Shown here: positions 25,253-36,665 of the stretch, piece after piece
Numbering within the stretch: position 1 is the first letter of the stretch
Layout of the letters: each line of letters begins with the position of its first letter
Assembly: GCA_030652315.1 (NCBI GenBank)
Contig: JAUSAX010000096.1
Location: 1-64,000 of the forward strand
Length of the DNA stretch: 64,000 nucleotides
Direction of reading: 5' to 3'
From: Afipia sp.
GTDB taxonomy: Bacteria; Pseudomonadota; Alphaproteobacteria; Rhizobiales; Xanthobacteraceae
Program-made: the position numbers and the translations under genes
Notes under the pieces: generated by a model
What the model saw: only the letters and a program-made list of their open reading frames with translations
What the model was told of the DNA's origin: nothing
Databases searched by the model: none

Positions 25253-26392
25253 ATGACCGTTTCCCGCATCCTGCGCCTCAGCCTGACGCATTTCCGCAAC
25301 TATCGCGCGGCGAGCGTCGAGACGCGTGGCAACGTCGTGGTGCTGGTCGGCCCCAACGGCGCCGGAAAAACCAACTGTCTTGAGGCGATTTCATTTCTGT
25401 CGCCGGGACGCGGCCTGCGCCGCGCCACGCTGGACGATGTCGCCGATATCCAGGGCGACGGATCGTGGGCGGTGTCGGCGGAGGTCGAAGGCGAGCTCGG
25501 GCTCGCTACGCTCGGCACCGGCATAGACCCGCCGCGTGAAGACGGCACATCATCGCCCCGCCGCGTCCGCATCGACCGCGAACCGGTAACGTCAGCGACC
25601 GCCTTCGGCGATCATCTGCGCATGGTGTGGCTGACGCCGGCGATGGACAGCCTGTTCATGGGCGCAGCCTCCGAACGGCGGCGCTTCTTCGACCGCCTGG
25701 TGCTGGCGATCGACAGCGAGCATTCGGGCCGCGTCTCGGCGCTGGACCGCTCGCTGCGGTCGCGTAACCGCCTGCTGGAGGACCGCAACTTCGACGCACA
25801 CTGGTGCGACGCCATCGAGCGCGAAACCGCGGAACTCGCCGTTGCGGTCGCGGCCCAGCGCGGACAGACGTTGCAGCGCCTCGCGGGAATGCTTGCCGCG
25901 CGCGGGTCGGCGTCGGCGTTTCCCTCGGCGCTGATCGCGCTCGACGGCTGGATGGAGAATGCGCTGCTGACCGACACGGCAACCGCCGTGGAGGACCGCT
26001 ACCGCGAGATACTGCGCGTGAGCCGCGCGAAAGACGCCGCTGCCGGGCGCACACTGAACGGGCCGCATCTCACCGACCTGATGGTGATCTACGCGCCGAA
26101 AAACATGCCTGCGCGCGATGCATCCACCGGCGAGCAAAAGGCGCTGCTGATCGGCCTCGTGCTGGCCCATGCCAATCTGGTGGCCGAGATGACCGGCATC
26201 ACGCCGTTGCTATTGCTTGATGAAGTCGTCGCGCATCTCGATCCCAACCGCCGCGCCGCGCTGTTCGATGAACTTATAAAGCTCGGCGCGCAGGTCTGGA
26301 TGACCGGCGCGGACCCTGCGGCCTTCATGGAAGTCGGCGCGGGCGCGGATGTTTTCGATGTCGAGTGCGGCCAGGTTTCCCGCCGCGCATAA
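25253..26392 (+). CDS. recF: DNA replication and repair protein RecF
   Basis: A 379-residue SMC-like ATPase that helps load RecA at single-strand gaps. Walker A is GPNGAGKT (residues 33-40), the signature is STGEQKALLIGLVLAH, and Walker B is LLLLDEVVAHLD. The start is the ATG at 25253; the frame is open further upstream through the palindrome, but that stretch is repeat sequence. It lies in the dnaN-recF-gyrB series. Confidence 0.96.
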   Translation: MTVSRILRLSLTHFRNYRAASVETRGNVVVLVGPNGAGKTNCLEAISFLSPGRGLRRATLDDVADIQGDGSWAVSAEVEGELGLATLGTGIDPPREDGTSSPRRVRIDREPVTSATAFGDHLRMVWLTPAMDSLFMGAASERRRFFDRLVLAIDSEHSGRVSALDRSLRSRNRLLEDRNFDAHWCDAIERETAELAVAVAAQRGQTLQRLAGMLAARGSASAFPSALIALDGWMENALLTDTATAVEDRYREILRVSRAKDAAAGRTLNGPHLTDLMVIYAPKNMPARDASTGEQKALLIGLVLAHANLVAEMTGITPLLLLDEVVAHLDPNRRAALFDELIKLGAQVWMTGADPAAFMEVGAGADVFDVECGQVSRRA

Positions 26393-26402
26393 ATTTGTCG
26401 TC

Positions 26403-26444
26403 GTCATTCCGGGTTCAATTGCTTCGCAATTGCCCCGGAATGAC
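26403..26444. repeat. perfect long palindrome after recF
   Basis: GTCATTCCGGG-TT-CAATTGC pairs with GCAATTG-C-CCCGGAATGAC around a TTC loop, an 18-bp stem with one small mismatch. It begins 10 bases after the recF stop. There is no T-run. It may protect the recF mRNA end or be a REP-type element. Confidence 0.75.
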
Positions 26445-26574
26445 GGGGCGGAAACCGGCCCCGAATCAGGCTTTTCCACAGCCCGAAAAACGCCGTTTCC
26501 AAGCCTTGAAAAACAGCCAAAAATACCCATCTAATCAATAGCTTGCAGGACCCTACTTTGTCCTAGGAGCTTAA

Positions 26575-29103
<2,529 letters not shown>

Positions 29104-29321
29104 GCCGCCTCGTCGCGCAACCAGTCGGGCGGAACCGCGCCCGGCCGTTTCAAACAATGCAGATAAAATCGGCCACAATCCGGGCGACTCTCGCGGTAAT
29201 CCGGTGATTGCCGTTACGTGTCAGGTGGCGCAAACTGACCTCTGGACTTGGAGCGGAATCGACGGCGCGTCGTGCGTGACCGCCATGGCCGTTGCCGGGC
29301 GGAGGATGATCGGGACCCCGG

Positions 29322-30773
29322 ATGAGGATCATCAACCGACGGCGGGCCTTGGCTGGAATGACGGTGCTTTCAACGGCGCTGTTTGCGGCGCAGCCCTCGT
29401 TCGCTGACGACACCGACCCGCTGCGGTTTTATGACAACGACGGATTCGTGGTGCGAGGGCATTTCGAGGCGGGGCTGAACGCCGTCTCGGAGCGCAACCT
29501 GTTCTGGGATTTCGCTGCCACCGTAGCGCCGGCCGCAAATTATAATCCCAACAAGCAATGGCTCGAAGGTTATGTGAAGCCCGGCCTGAGCTGGAGCAAG
29601 TCGCTCGATCAGTACCTCACCGCTTACGGGAAGGTATCGGGTGTGGCTTCCAGCACCCAGGGACTCGACGCCTTTGAGGCCGGCAATTCTAGCCGCGTCA
29701 CGCTGGAAGAAGGCTACATCGGCCTTCGTGCAGGCAATCCCGACGGCAGGTCCGTCGATGTGTCGATCGGCCCACGTGAATTCAAGGCCGGCACGGGGAT
29801 GCTGCTCGCCAATGGCGGAACCAGCGGGTTTGAGCGCGGCGCACTCAAGCTCGGACCGCGCAAGGCGTGGGAATTCGCCGCTCTCGGGCGTGTTGCCTTT
29901 GACGGCTTTTCCGGCACGGGATTTCTCATTGATCCCAACGAACTGCCGAGCAGCAACACCTCCACCAGCATCGCGGGCGCCGACTTTCGCTACGATGGCG
30001 CGCCGGGGAATTTCGCCGGACTGACCCTCGGCCATGTCATCCAGTCGACTGCGCCCTATCCGAAGGCTGCACCCGGCGGCATCGGGCCACCGAGCATCCT
30101 TGCCAATGCGCGTGACGGCCTGAACTTCGTAAACTTCTATGGACGCGCGAACCCCTTCAAGGGCGTTCTCGAAAACCTGTTTGTCGGCGTCGACTTTGCC
30201 TATGAGTGGAATCGCACCATCGATCTTCAGGCGTGGGGCGGTCGGCTGCAGATCGGCTATGTTTTTACGAACGTGCCGTGGTTGCCGACCCTGACCTATT
30301 CGTACCAGACGTTTTCGGGCGACAATCCGAACACGACGAAACTGGAACGGTTCGATCCTTTGTATTTCGAAGGCACGCCGAGTTCATGGTCGACCGGCTC
30401 GAAGTCGTCGATGGTCTTCATCAACTCCAACGTCAACGCGCATCAGATCAGCCTCGGTGTCAAACCCACCGAGCGCGACACGCTCACGCTGCGCTACACC
30501 TATATCGACGCCAATGAACTGCTGAGCCCGCTGCAATTCGGACAGGCGACCCGCATTATCGTCGCCGGTCCCAATCCGGCGGTTGTCGCCGGGGTGACCA
30601 CCCCACACCTCTCGGATGACATTTTTCTGGAATATACCCGCGCGGTGACCCGCAACATCTATCTGACCGCCGGACTGAGCGCGTCGGTGCCGGGCCCCGG
30701 AATCGCATCGATTACGCCGACCAAAACACCGGTCTGGACGGGAGGTTTCGTCAATGTCGTTGTTTCCTATTAG
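29322..30773 (+). CDS. outer-membrane beta-barrel protein (alginate-export/porin-like)
   Basis: A 483-residue exported protein with a Sec signal peptide (residues 1 to about 28, ending SFA). The mature part alternates polar and non-polar residues as in a large beta-barrel and ends in VVVSY, a typical aromatic OMP terminus recognised by the BAM machinery. Segments such as LFVGVDFAYEWN resemble alginate-export or carbohydrate porins, but the assignment is loose. Its last 20 bases overlap the start of the serine hydrolase gene, so the two are co-expressed. Confidence 0.75.
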   Translation: MRIINRRRALAGMTVLSTALFAAQPSFADDTDPLRFYDNDGFVVRGHFEAGLNAVSERNLFWDFAATVAPAANYNPNKQWLEGYVKPGLSWSKSLDQYLTAYGKVSGVASSTQGLDAFEAGNSSRVTLEEGYIGLRAGNPDGRSVDVSIGPREFKAGTGMLLANGGTSGFERGALKLGPRKAWEFAALGRVAFDGFSGTGFLIDPNELPSSNTSTSIAGADFRYDGAPGNFAGLTLGHVIQSTAPYPKAAPGGIGPPSILANARDGLNFVNFYGRANPFKGVLENLFVGVDFAYEWNRTIDLQAWGGRLQIGYVFTNVPWLPTLTYSYQTFSGDNPNTTKLERFDPLYFEGTPSSWSTGSKSSMVFINSNVNAHQISLGVKPTERDTLTLRYTYIDANELLSPLQFGQATRIIVAGPNPAVVAGVTTPHLSDDIFLEYTRAVTRNIYLTAGLSASVPGPGIASITPTKTPVWTGGFVNVVVSY

Positions 30774-32127
30774 GATCGAACGCCGCGCTTTTGCCCGTGC
30801 GCAGCTGGAGAAGCTGGCGCTCGCAGCGATGATCGCCACGTCGGTCTGCGTGATGATGACGCCGATGGCGTCGCGGGCGCAGCAAGCCGCGCCGCTGTCG
30901 GCAGCAGACTCCGATCCGGCTAAACTCGGATGGATGATCGGCACGCCTCCTCCGGCGGACAAGATCATCCGCTTCTCCGACAAGGACTACTTCAGCTTCC
31001 CGAAGATGCGCTGGACCGTCTGCCATTTCCGTCAGTTGATGCCGACAGTCCGCGTCAGCCGCGGACTCGGTGCGCCGGTCGCGCTGGCGCGGAAGATCGA
31101 TGCTGCAATCGACGACGTGAGCTTTACACCGCTGGGCGGCGACAAACCGATGACATGGGTGCAGTCGCTGGCGGCCAATTACACCGACGGCATCGTTGTC
31201 CTGCATCACGGAGCTGTCGTTTACGAACGCTACGCCGGCTGCCTTGACGAAGGCGGCGTCCATGGCGCGATGTCGGTGACGAAATCGGTCACCGGACTTC
31301 TTGGCGAGATGCTCGTGGCCGAAGGCGTGATCGATGAAACCGCCAAGGTCGGCACCATTGTGCCTGAACTCGCCAAGAGCGCGTTCGGTGATGCGACGGT
31401 GCGGCAGGTGCTCGAGATGACCACCGGGCTTCGCTACAGCGAAGACTACGCCGATCCGAATGCCGACGTCTGGATCTATTCGGAAGCCGGCAATCCACTG
31501 CCGAAGCCCGCCGGCTACACCGGGCCGCGCAGCTATTTCGAATATCTCGAAACCGTCCGCAAGGAAGGCGAGCACGGCAACGCCTTCGGCTACAAGACCA
31601 TCAACACCGATGCGCTAGGCTGGATCATCCTGCGTACGACCGGCAAATCCGTCGCCGCTCTGTTGTCGGAACGAATCTGGAGCAGGATGGGCGCGGAGCA
31701 GGATGCCTATTACACCGTCGATTCCATCGGCACGCCCTTCGCGGGCGGCGGCCTGAACGCCGGGCTGCGCGACATGGCGCGGCTCGGCCAGTTGCTGGTC
31801 GACGGCGGGACGATCAACGGCAACCGGCTCGTCCCGGCGGCAGCGATCGACCGTATTCGCGCTGGCGGCGACAAGGCGGCTTTCGAGAAGGCAGGATATG
31901 CCTTGCTCAAGGGCTGGAGCTATCGCGGCATGTGGTGGGTCTCGCACAACGCGCACGGCGCGTTCATGGCGCGCGGCGTTCATGGGCAATCCATCTATAT
32001 CGACCCGGCCGCCCACATGGTCATCGCAAGATTCAGTTCGCATCCCGTGGCCGGCAACGCCGCCAACGATCCAACAACACTTCCAGCGTTCGAGGCTGTG
32101 GCCAAGCATCTGATGCAGCGTCGCTAG
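30754..32127 (+). CDS. periplasmic serine hydrolase (class C beta-lactamase/NylB-like fold)
   Basis: A 457-residue hydrolase with an N-terminal signal sequence (hydrophobic core about 20-38, likely cleavage after SRA). The catalytic SxxK motif is Ser174-Val-Thr-Lys177 (GAMSVTKSVTG), and a candidate active-site tyrosine lies in LRYSEDYADP. The arrangement resembles 6-aminohexanoate-dimer hydrolase and esterase-type members rather than true beta-lactamases. The ATG lies inside the end of the barrel-protein gene (20-base overlap), suggesting a joint role on a substrate crossing the outer membrane. The substrate is unknown. Confidence 0.82.
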   Translation: MSLFPIRIERRAFARAQLEKLALAAMIATSVCVMMTPMASRAQQAAPLSAADSDPAKLGWMIGTPPPADKIIRFSDKDYFSFPKMRWTVCHFRQLMPTVRVSRGLGAPVALARKIDAAIDDVSFTPLGGDKPMTWVQSLAANYTDGIVVLHHGAVVYERYAGCLDEGGVHGAMSVTKSVTGLLGEMLVAEGVIDETAKVGTIVPELAKSAFGDATVRQVLEMTTGLRYSEDYADPNADVWIYSEAGNPLPKPAGYTGPRSYFEYLETVRKEGEHGNAFGYKTINTDALGWIILRTTGKSVAALLSERIWSRMGAEQDAYYTVDSIGTPFAGGGLNAGLRDMARLGQLLVDGGTINGNRLVPAAAIDRIRAGGDKAAFEKAGYALLKGWSYRGMWWVSHNAHGAFMARGVHGQSIYIDPAAHMVIARFSSHPVAGNAANDPTTLPAFEAVAKHLMQRR

Positions 32128-32204
32128 GACAACGCTGACTTCACAGGCGAAATCGTCGCATCGCCGGCCATGATTTGGCCGACCGCTGTGCTAAAGGCTA
32201 CACC

Positions 32205-33614
32205 ATGACATCCCTCGACAAAGCCGATTCCGTCTCCGCAACCGGTGTGGCCAGCGTCACCAGAAGCGCCACCGCGACCGAATTCATCGAGACGATCAAA
32301 CTGGCGATGCCCATTGCGCTGACGCAGTTGGGGCAGATCGCCATGATGACAACCGACCTCGCGCTGATCGGGCGGCTGGGCGACACCGCGGTCGCCGCGG
32401 CGGCGCTGGCGCATACAGTGTTCTTCGTCGCCTTCGTGATCGGCATGGGGCTGGTCTCCGCCGTGGCACCGCTCGCCGCACAGGCGCTGGGTGCGCGGCA
32501 GCCGCGCATCGTTCGCCGCGCGCTCCGCGTCGGTCTATGGGCCGCGCTGCTGTTGTGCGTGCCGATGATGATGCTGCCGCTGTTCGGCGAGCACATTCTG
32601 ATCCTGCTCGGTCAGGCGCCGGAGAATGCGCGCCTCGCACAGCGTTATCTGCTGGGGCTCGCGCCCGGCATGGCGCCCGCATTATGCTTCATGGCGGTCC
32701 GCAATTTCATGGGCGCGGTTAATCGGCCGGAGCCGGGCCTGTGGATCACGCTGGCCGCGATTCCGACCAATGCCGTGCTCGGCTACGCACTGATCCACGG
32801 CCACTGGGGCATGCCGAAGCTGGAATTGCTGGGTGCGGGCGTCGCCACCACCACGGTGAATTTCGGCATGTGCGCCGCCGCGCTGTGGTTCACCTACAGC
32901 CAGCGGCCGTTCAAAAAATTTCACGTGCTCGGCCGATTCTGGCGTTTCGACTGGCCGCTGATGCGGCAGCTTGTGGTGATCGGCGCGCCGATAGCGCTGT
33001 CGTTCCTGCTGGAATACGGATTGTTCTCCGCCGCCGGTCTCCTGATGGGCCTGATCAGCACAAGCGCCCTTGCGGCGCATCAGATCGCGCTCCAAATCGC
33101 GGCCATCCTGTTCATGGTGCCGTTCGGCATCGGCATGGCGGCCACCGTGCGGGTCGGACAGGCCTTCGGGCGCGGCGATACGGCCGCAGTCCGGCGCGCT
33201 GGAGCGGTTGCGACGGTTCTCGGCATCGTGTTCATGACGACCATGACGCTTGCCGTCATTGTGGTGCGGTTTGATCTCGCGCGACTTTTCTTCGGCGATA
33301 CGCGGCAAGGCTTGGCTGCTGTCGAACTCGCCGCGACGCTGATGCTGGTCGGCGCGACGTTCTTTATCGCCGACGGCATCCAGACCGTGGCCGCCGGTGC
33401 GCTTCGCGGCCTCAGCGACACGCGCATACCGCTGCTGCTCGCCGCCATCAGTTACTGGGCCATCGGCTTCACCGCCGCCTATGGTCTCGCGTTCTGGATC
33501 GGTCTCGGCGCAATCGGCGTCTGGATCGGCCTGTCGATCGGCACTGGTATCTACGCCGTCCTGCTGGTGCTGCGTTTCCATGCCCTGACGCAACGGCTGA
33601 GGCTTGCAACATGA
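32205..33614 (+). CDS. MATE family efflux transporter
   Basis: A 469-residue inner-membrane protein with twelve predicted membrane segments in two similar halves. The N-terminal half contains the family pattern LAMPIALTQLGQIAMMTTDL. Members export drugs or metabolites in exchange for H+ or Na+. The ATG at 32205 follows AAAGG. The stop overlaps the DUF2867 gene by 4 bases. Confidence 0.92.
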   Translation: MTSLDKADSVSATGVASVTRSATATEFIETIKLAMPIALTQLGQIAMMTTDLALIGRLGDTAVAAAALAHTVFFVAFVIGMGLVSAVAPLAAQALGARQPRIVRRALRVGLWAALLLCVPMMMLPLFGEHILILLGQAPENARLAQRYLLGLAPGMAPALCFMAVRNFMGAVNRPEPGLWITLAAIPTNAVLGYALIHGHWGMPKLELLGAGVATTTVNFGMCAAALWFTYSQRPFKKFHVLGRFWRFDWPLMRQLVVIGAPIALSFLLEYGLFSAAGLLMGLISTSALAAHQIALQIAAILFMVPFGIGMAATVRVGQAFGRGDTAAVRRAGAVATVLGIVFMTTMTLAVIVVRFDLARLFFGDTRQGLAAVELAATLMLVGATFFIADGIQTVAAGALRGLSDTRIPLLLAAISYWAIGFTAAYGLAFWIGLGAIGVWIGLSIGTGIYAVLLVLRFHALTQRLRLAT

Positions 33615-34099
33615 GCGTTCAGGCGTTTCGCGTTCAAGGCTTCGAGCCCGACGCCGGGATGAAAGGACTTTTGCCCGGCGCGCAGTTCGGCGATTCCTTT
33701 CGTGTCGCGGTGAACGATGACACTCTCGATGCACGGCAGGCGGCGGAACGGATGTTCCTGCGCGGCCCCGGATGGATCACCGGCCTGATGAAGCTGCGAA
33801 ACCTTGTCGTCGCGCCTCTCGGCCTCAAAACACCCACGTACAGGAAAACCATTGTCGCGGATTCCATCGGACCGTTTCCGGTGATCAGCGACACGCCGCA
33901 GCGGCTGGTGGCGGGATTTGACGACAAGCATCTCGATTTCCGCGTGATTGTGGACGTGACCGGCAACGGTTCCAACCGTCAGGTCACCGCCACGACGCTG
34001 GTGATGACACACAACCTGCTCGGTCGGGTCTATCTCGCGACCATCATGCCGTTTCACCGCATGATCGTTCCGGCCATGCTGCGGCAGGTCCCAAACTAA
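33611..34099 (+). CDS. DUF2867 domain-containing protein
   Basis: A 162-residue soluble protein matching the DUF2867 pattern (RGPGWITGLMKLRNLVV; THNLLGRVYLATIMPFHRMI). The biochemical function is unknown. It is translationally coupled to the MATE gene by an ATGA overlap. Its end overlaps the converging DUF4239 gene by 4 bases. Confidence 0.85.
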   Translation: MSVQAFRVQGFEPDAGMKGLLPGAQFGDSFRVAVNDDTLDARQAAERMFLRGPGWITGLMKLRNLVVAPLGLKTPTYRKTIVADSIGPFPVISDTPQRLVAGFDDKHLDFRVIVDVTGNGSNRQVTATTLVMTHNLLGRVYLATIMPFHRMIVPAMLRQVPN

Positions 34100-34851
34100 G
34101 GCTTCATCCAGTCCAGTGCTTGCTGCATCGGCACAGGCGACACCTTGATGAAGCCCGTGAACGGCCGGTCCATATCGAAAATCAGATTGATCGCCACCGA
34201 CACCGACAACGCGGCGAGGAAGAACGCGGCTATCACGGTCCCGTTGAACGGAGCGAATATCGCGCGGCACAGGAACAGCACGCTGAGCCAGAAAATTCCG
34301 GCGATCAGAAACGGACGCGGCGTCGTATTGATCTGCTGGACGGACAAAAGACGGCTGGTCCGCTTCAACTCCCGGATAATGTCGAGGGCATTCTTGCGGC
34401 CTTCGGTATGAACTTCGTTTCCTGGTCCGAACAGGCGAAGATCACCCTCGATCTCGTCGAGCAGTTGTACCGACTGAGCCGCGTCCTTGGCTGACTCGGC
34501 GCCGCGATCGGTCCATAACTGTGCGATCTTGTGTGCCGTGAATGCGCGCAGCGTCTCGCGCATCTTTGCGGCGTCCTGACCAAAATGCACCAGCTCACGG
34601 TCGAGCAGCGTCAGATTGGCGCTGAACTGCTGGACTTCCTGACTTCGCAAATCGAAACTCGATTTCGTGTTGGCAACCAGAAGGCCGAGCACAAGCGCGG
34701 CCAGCAGCGCGACAACGCCCATGACGTTGTGCACCGTCTTGCCTGTTTCGTCGGTCCGGTGGTGTTCGGGCAAAAACCTGCGAAACGCGAAGCCCAACAG
34801 CCCTGCGCCGAAGATACAGATGAAAGCGATCAAACCGACGCCAGTGAACAT
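34096..34851 (-). CDS. DUF4239 (bestrophin-like domain) membrane protein
   Basis: A 251-residue membrane protein with predicted segments at about 4-24, 43-62, 185-203 and 208-230, flanking a helical cytoplasmic or periplasmic domain. The start contains FAFRRFLPEHHRTDETG followed by a second segment, typical of DUF4239. A channel-like role is only suggested by the family. It converges with DUF2867 (4-base overlap). Confidence 0.8.
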   Translation of the reverse strand: MFTGVGLIAFICIFGAGLLGFAFRRFLPEHHRTDETGKTVHNVMGVVALLAALVLGLLVANTKSSFDLRSQEVQQFSANLTLLDRELVHFGQDAAKMRETLRAFTAHKIAQLWTDRGAESAKDAAQSVQLLDEIEGDLRLFGPGNEVHTEGRKNALDIIRELKRTSRLLSVQQINTTPRPFLIAGIFWLSVLFLCRAIFAPFNGTVIAAFFLAALSVSVAINLIFDMDRPFTGFIKVSPVPMQQALDWMKP

Positions 34852-35005
34852 GGCCGTATCAGTTGATGAAATGGGAGTCCGACAGCTATCTTACAGGTCA
34901 GCCCGCAGCCCGTCGAATGTCAAGAAGGCAGGCATGACACGCGGCGGGTTGAACAAGCACCACGGGATGCCTAGTGTGCCGCCGCAAACAGGAAACAGAA
35001 CAACC

Positions 35006-36373
35006 ATGGCGAATGAAACCGCAACGCTGGCCGCTTACGTCGCAAATCTCAGATACGAGGACATCCCCGCAGATGTGCTGGAGCGCGCCAAGACGCTGAC
35101 GCTCGATTTTCTGGGCAGCGCCGTGCGTGCGCGCAGCGAGGCGGAATCGACGCCGTCGCTGCTGGCGATGCTGGCGACCCTCGGTCTCGACGGCAAGGGC
35201 GACGCAACGGTGTGCGGCGACGCCAGGACCTACACCCCGGCGATTGCGGCGCTGCTGAACGGCGCGCTCGGCCACTCGCTTGACTTCGACGATACCCATG
35301 CGGATTCCTCGCTGCATCCCAGCGCTCCCGTCGTACCGGCCGCCTTCGCGGTCGGCGAGATCGTCAAGGCCAGCGGCCGCGAGGTGCTGACCGCGATCGT
35401 GGCAGGCTATGAAGTGTGCTGCCGGCTCGGTAACGCGCTCGATCCGACGTCGCATTACGCCAAGGGCTTTCACCCCACAGCCACCGCCGGCACCTATGGC
35501 GCAGCAGCGGCGGCGGCGAAGCTTTACAAACTCAGCGCGGAGCAGATCGTCGCCGCGTTCGGCGTCTCCGGCAGTCAGGCCGCGGGCTCGCTGCAGTTTC
35601 TTGTCAACGGCGCATGGAACAAGCGCTATCAGGTCGGCGCTGCCGCGATGAACGGCGTCGTCGCCGCCTCACTGGCGCGCGAAGGATTCATCGGCGCGAC
35701 GGAATCGGTCGAAGGCAAGCATGGTCTCCTGGTCGGCTACAGCGACGACGCGCATCCCGACAAGGCCGTCGCCGGCCTCGGCAGCGTTTACGAGACCATG
35801 AAGATCGGAGTGAAGCCGTATCCGAGCTGCCGCTATACCCACGCCGCGATCGATGCGCTGATCGCCATGCGCCGCGAGCACAATCTCACGCCGGAAAACA
35901 TCAGGAGCGTGGAGATCGGTCTGCACCGCAACGGCATCACCCTGACCGGCGACGCCGCCACAAAGCGCCACGCGCGCAGCGTGGTGGGGGGACAGTTCTC
36001 GATGTTCTTCACCGGCGCGCTGGCGCTCGATCAGGGCTCGTTCGGTTGGGACGACTACAAGCGGCTTGGCGATCCCGCCATCGAAGCGCTGGCCGACAGG
36101 ATCGAGGTCGTGCAGGACGCCCGGCTCGAAGGCCGCAGCCATCCGTTCGGCGCGCGCGTCAGCATCGAAAGCGGCGAAGGCACGCTGGAGCGCCTGATCC
36201 CCGACCCGTCGGGCGAGCCGTCATCGTTCCCCGATGCGGCGGCGATGCAGCAGAAATTCCTGCAACTCGCCCGGCCGGTGCTCAAGGAACGCGCCGACCG
36301 TTTCGCCGATGCCATTTTGTCGCTCGACAAGTTCGACCGCATCGACCACGTCACGTCGCTCGCGCGGCTCTAA
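35006..36373 (+). CDS. MmgE/PrpD family protein
   Basis: A 455-residue enzyme of the 2-methylcitrate dehydratase fold. Recognisable segments are the helical N-terminus (TLDFLGSAVRARSEAE), the active-site region GALGHSLDFDDTHADSSLHP and KPYPSCRYTHAAIDAL. The family includes 2-methylcitrate dehydratase, cis-aconitate decarboxylase and many uncharacterised members; no methylcitrate synthase is nearby. The ATG at 35006 (MANETATL) is chosen; the frame is open upstream but not conserved-looking. Confidence 0.88.
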   Translation: MANETATLAAYVANLRYEDIPADVLERAKTLTLDFLGSAVRARSEAESTPSLLAMLATLGLDGKGDATVCGDARTYTPAIAALLNGALGHSLDFDDTHADSSLHPSAPVVPAAFAVGEIVKASGREVLTAIVAGYEVCCRLGNALDPTSHYAKGFHPTATAGTYGAAAAAAKLYKLSAEQIVAAFGVSGSQAAGSLQFLVNGAWNKRYQVGAAAMNGVVAASLAREGFIGATESVEGKHGLLVGYSDDAHPDKAVAGLGSVYETMKIGVKPYPSCRYTHAAIDALIAMRREHNLTPENIRSVEIGLHRNGITLTGDAATKRHARSVVGGQFSMFFTGALALDQGSFGWDDYKRLGDPAIEALADRIEVVQDARLEGRSHPFGARVSIESGEGTLERLIPDPSGEPSSFPDAAAMQQKFLQLARPVLKERADRFADAILSLDKFDRIDHVTSLARL

Positions 36374-36398
36374 GCCGCACCGCCTCGCAGGCACCCCT

Positions 36399-36542
36399 TC
36401 CCCTCTCCCCTTGTGGGAGAGGGTGGCGAGATCGAGTGAAACGAGATCGAGCCGGGTGAGGGGTTACGGTTCTACGTTGGCGTCCATACCCTCCCCCGGT
36501 TTCTCGCTGCGCTCGAAACCACCCTCTCCCACAAGGGGAGAG
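36399..36542. repeat. dispersed palindromic intergenic element, copy 2
   Basis: Perfect 26-base arms (36399-36424 and 36517-36542, CCCTCTCCCCTTGTGGGAGA and onward) enclose about 92 bases. The interior contains CGGGTGAGGGG and a CCGGTTTCTCGCTGCGCTCG block shared with the copy at 12190-12318. It lies between the MmgE and malonyl-CoA decarboxylase genes. Confidence 0.88.
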
Positions 36543-36665
36543 GGAAAGAGGATTACCGCCACGTACAGGCGCAAACCAAAGTTGCAAGCAAACCGTCTGG
36601 AATCGGTCGCATTCGCTGTCTATCATCGGCGAATAACGCCCGACTGCGCAGGAGCAAGCTGACGA

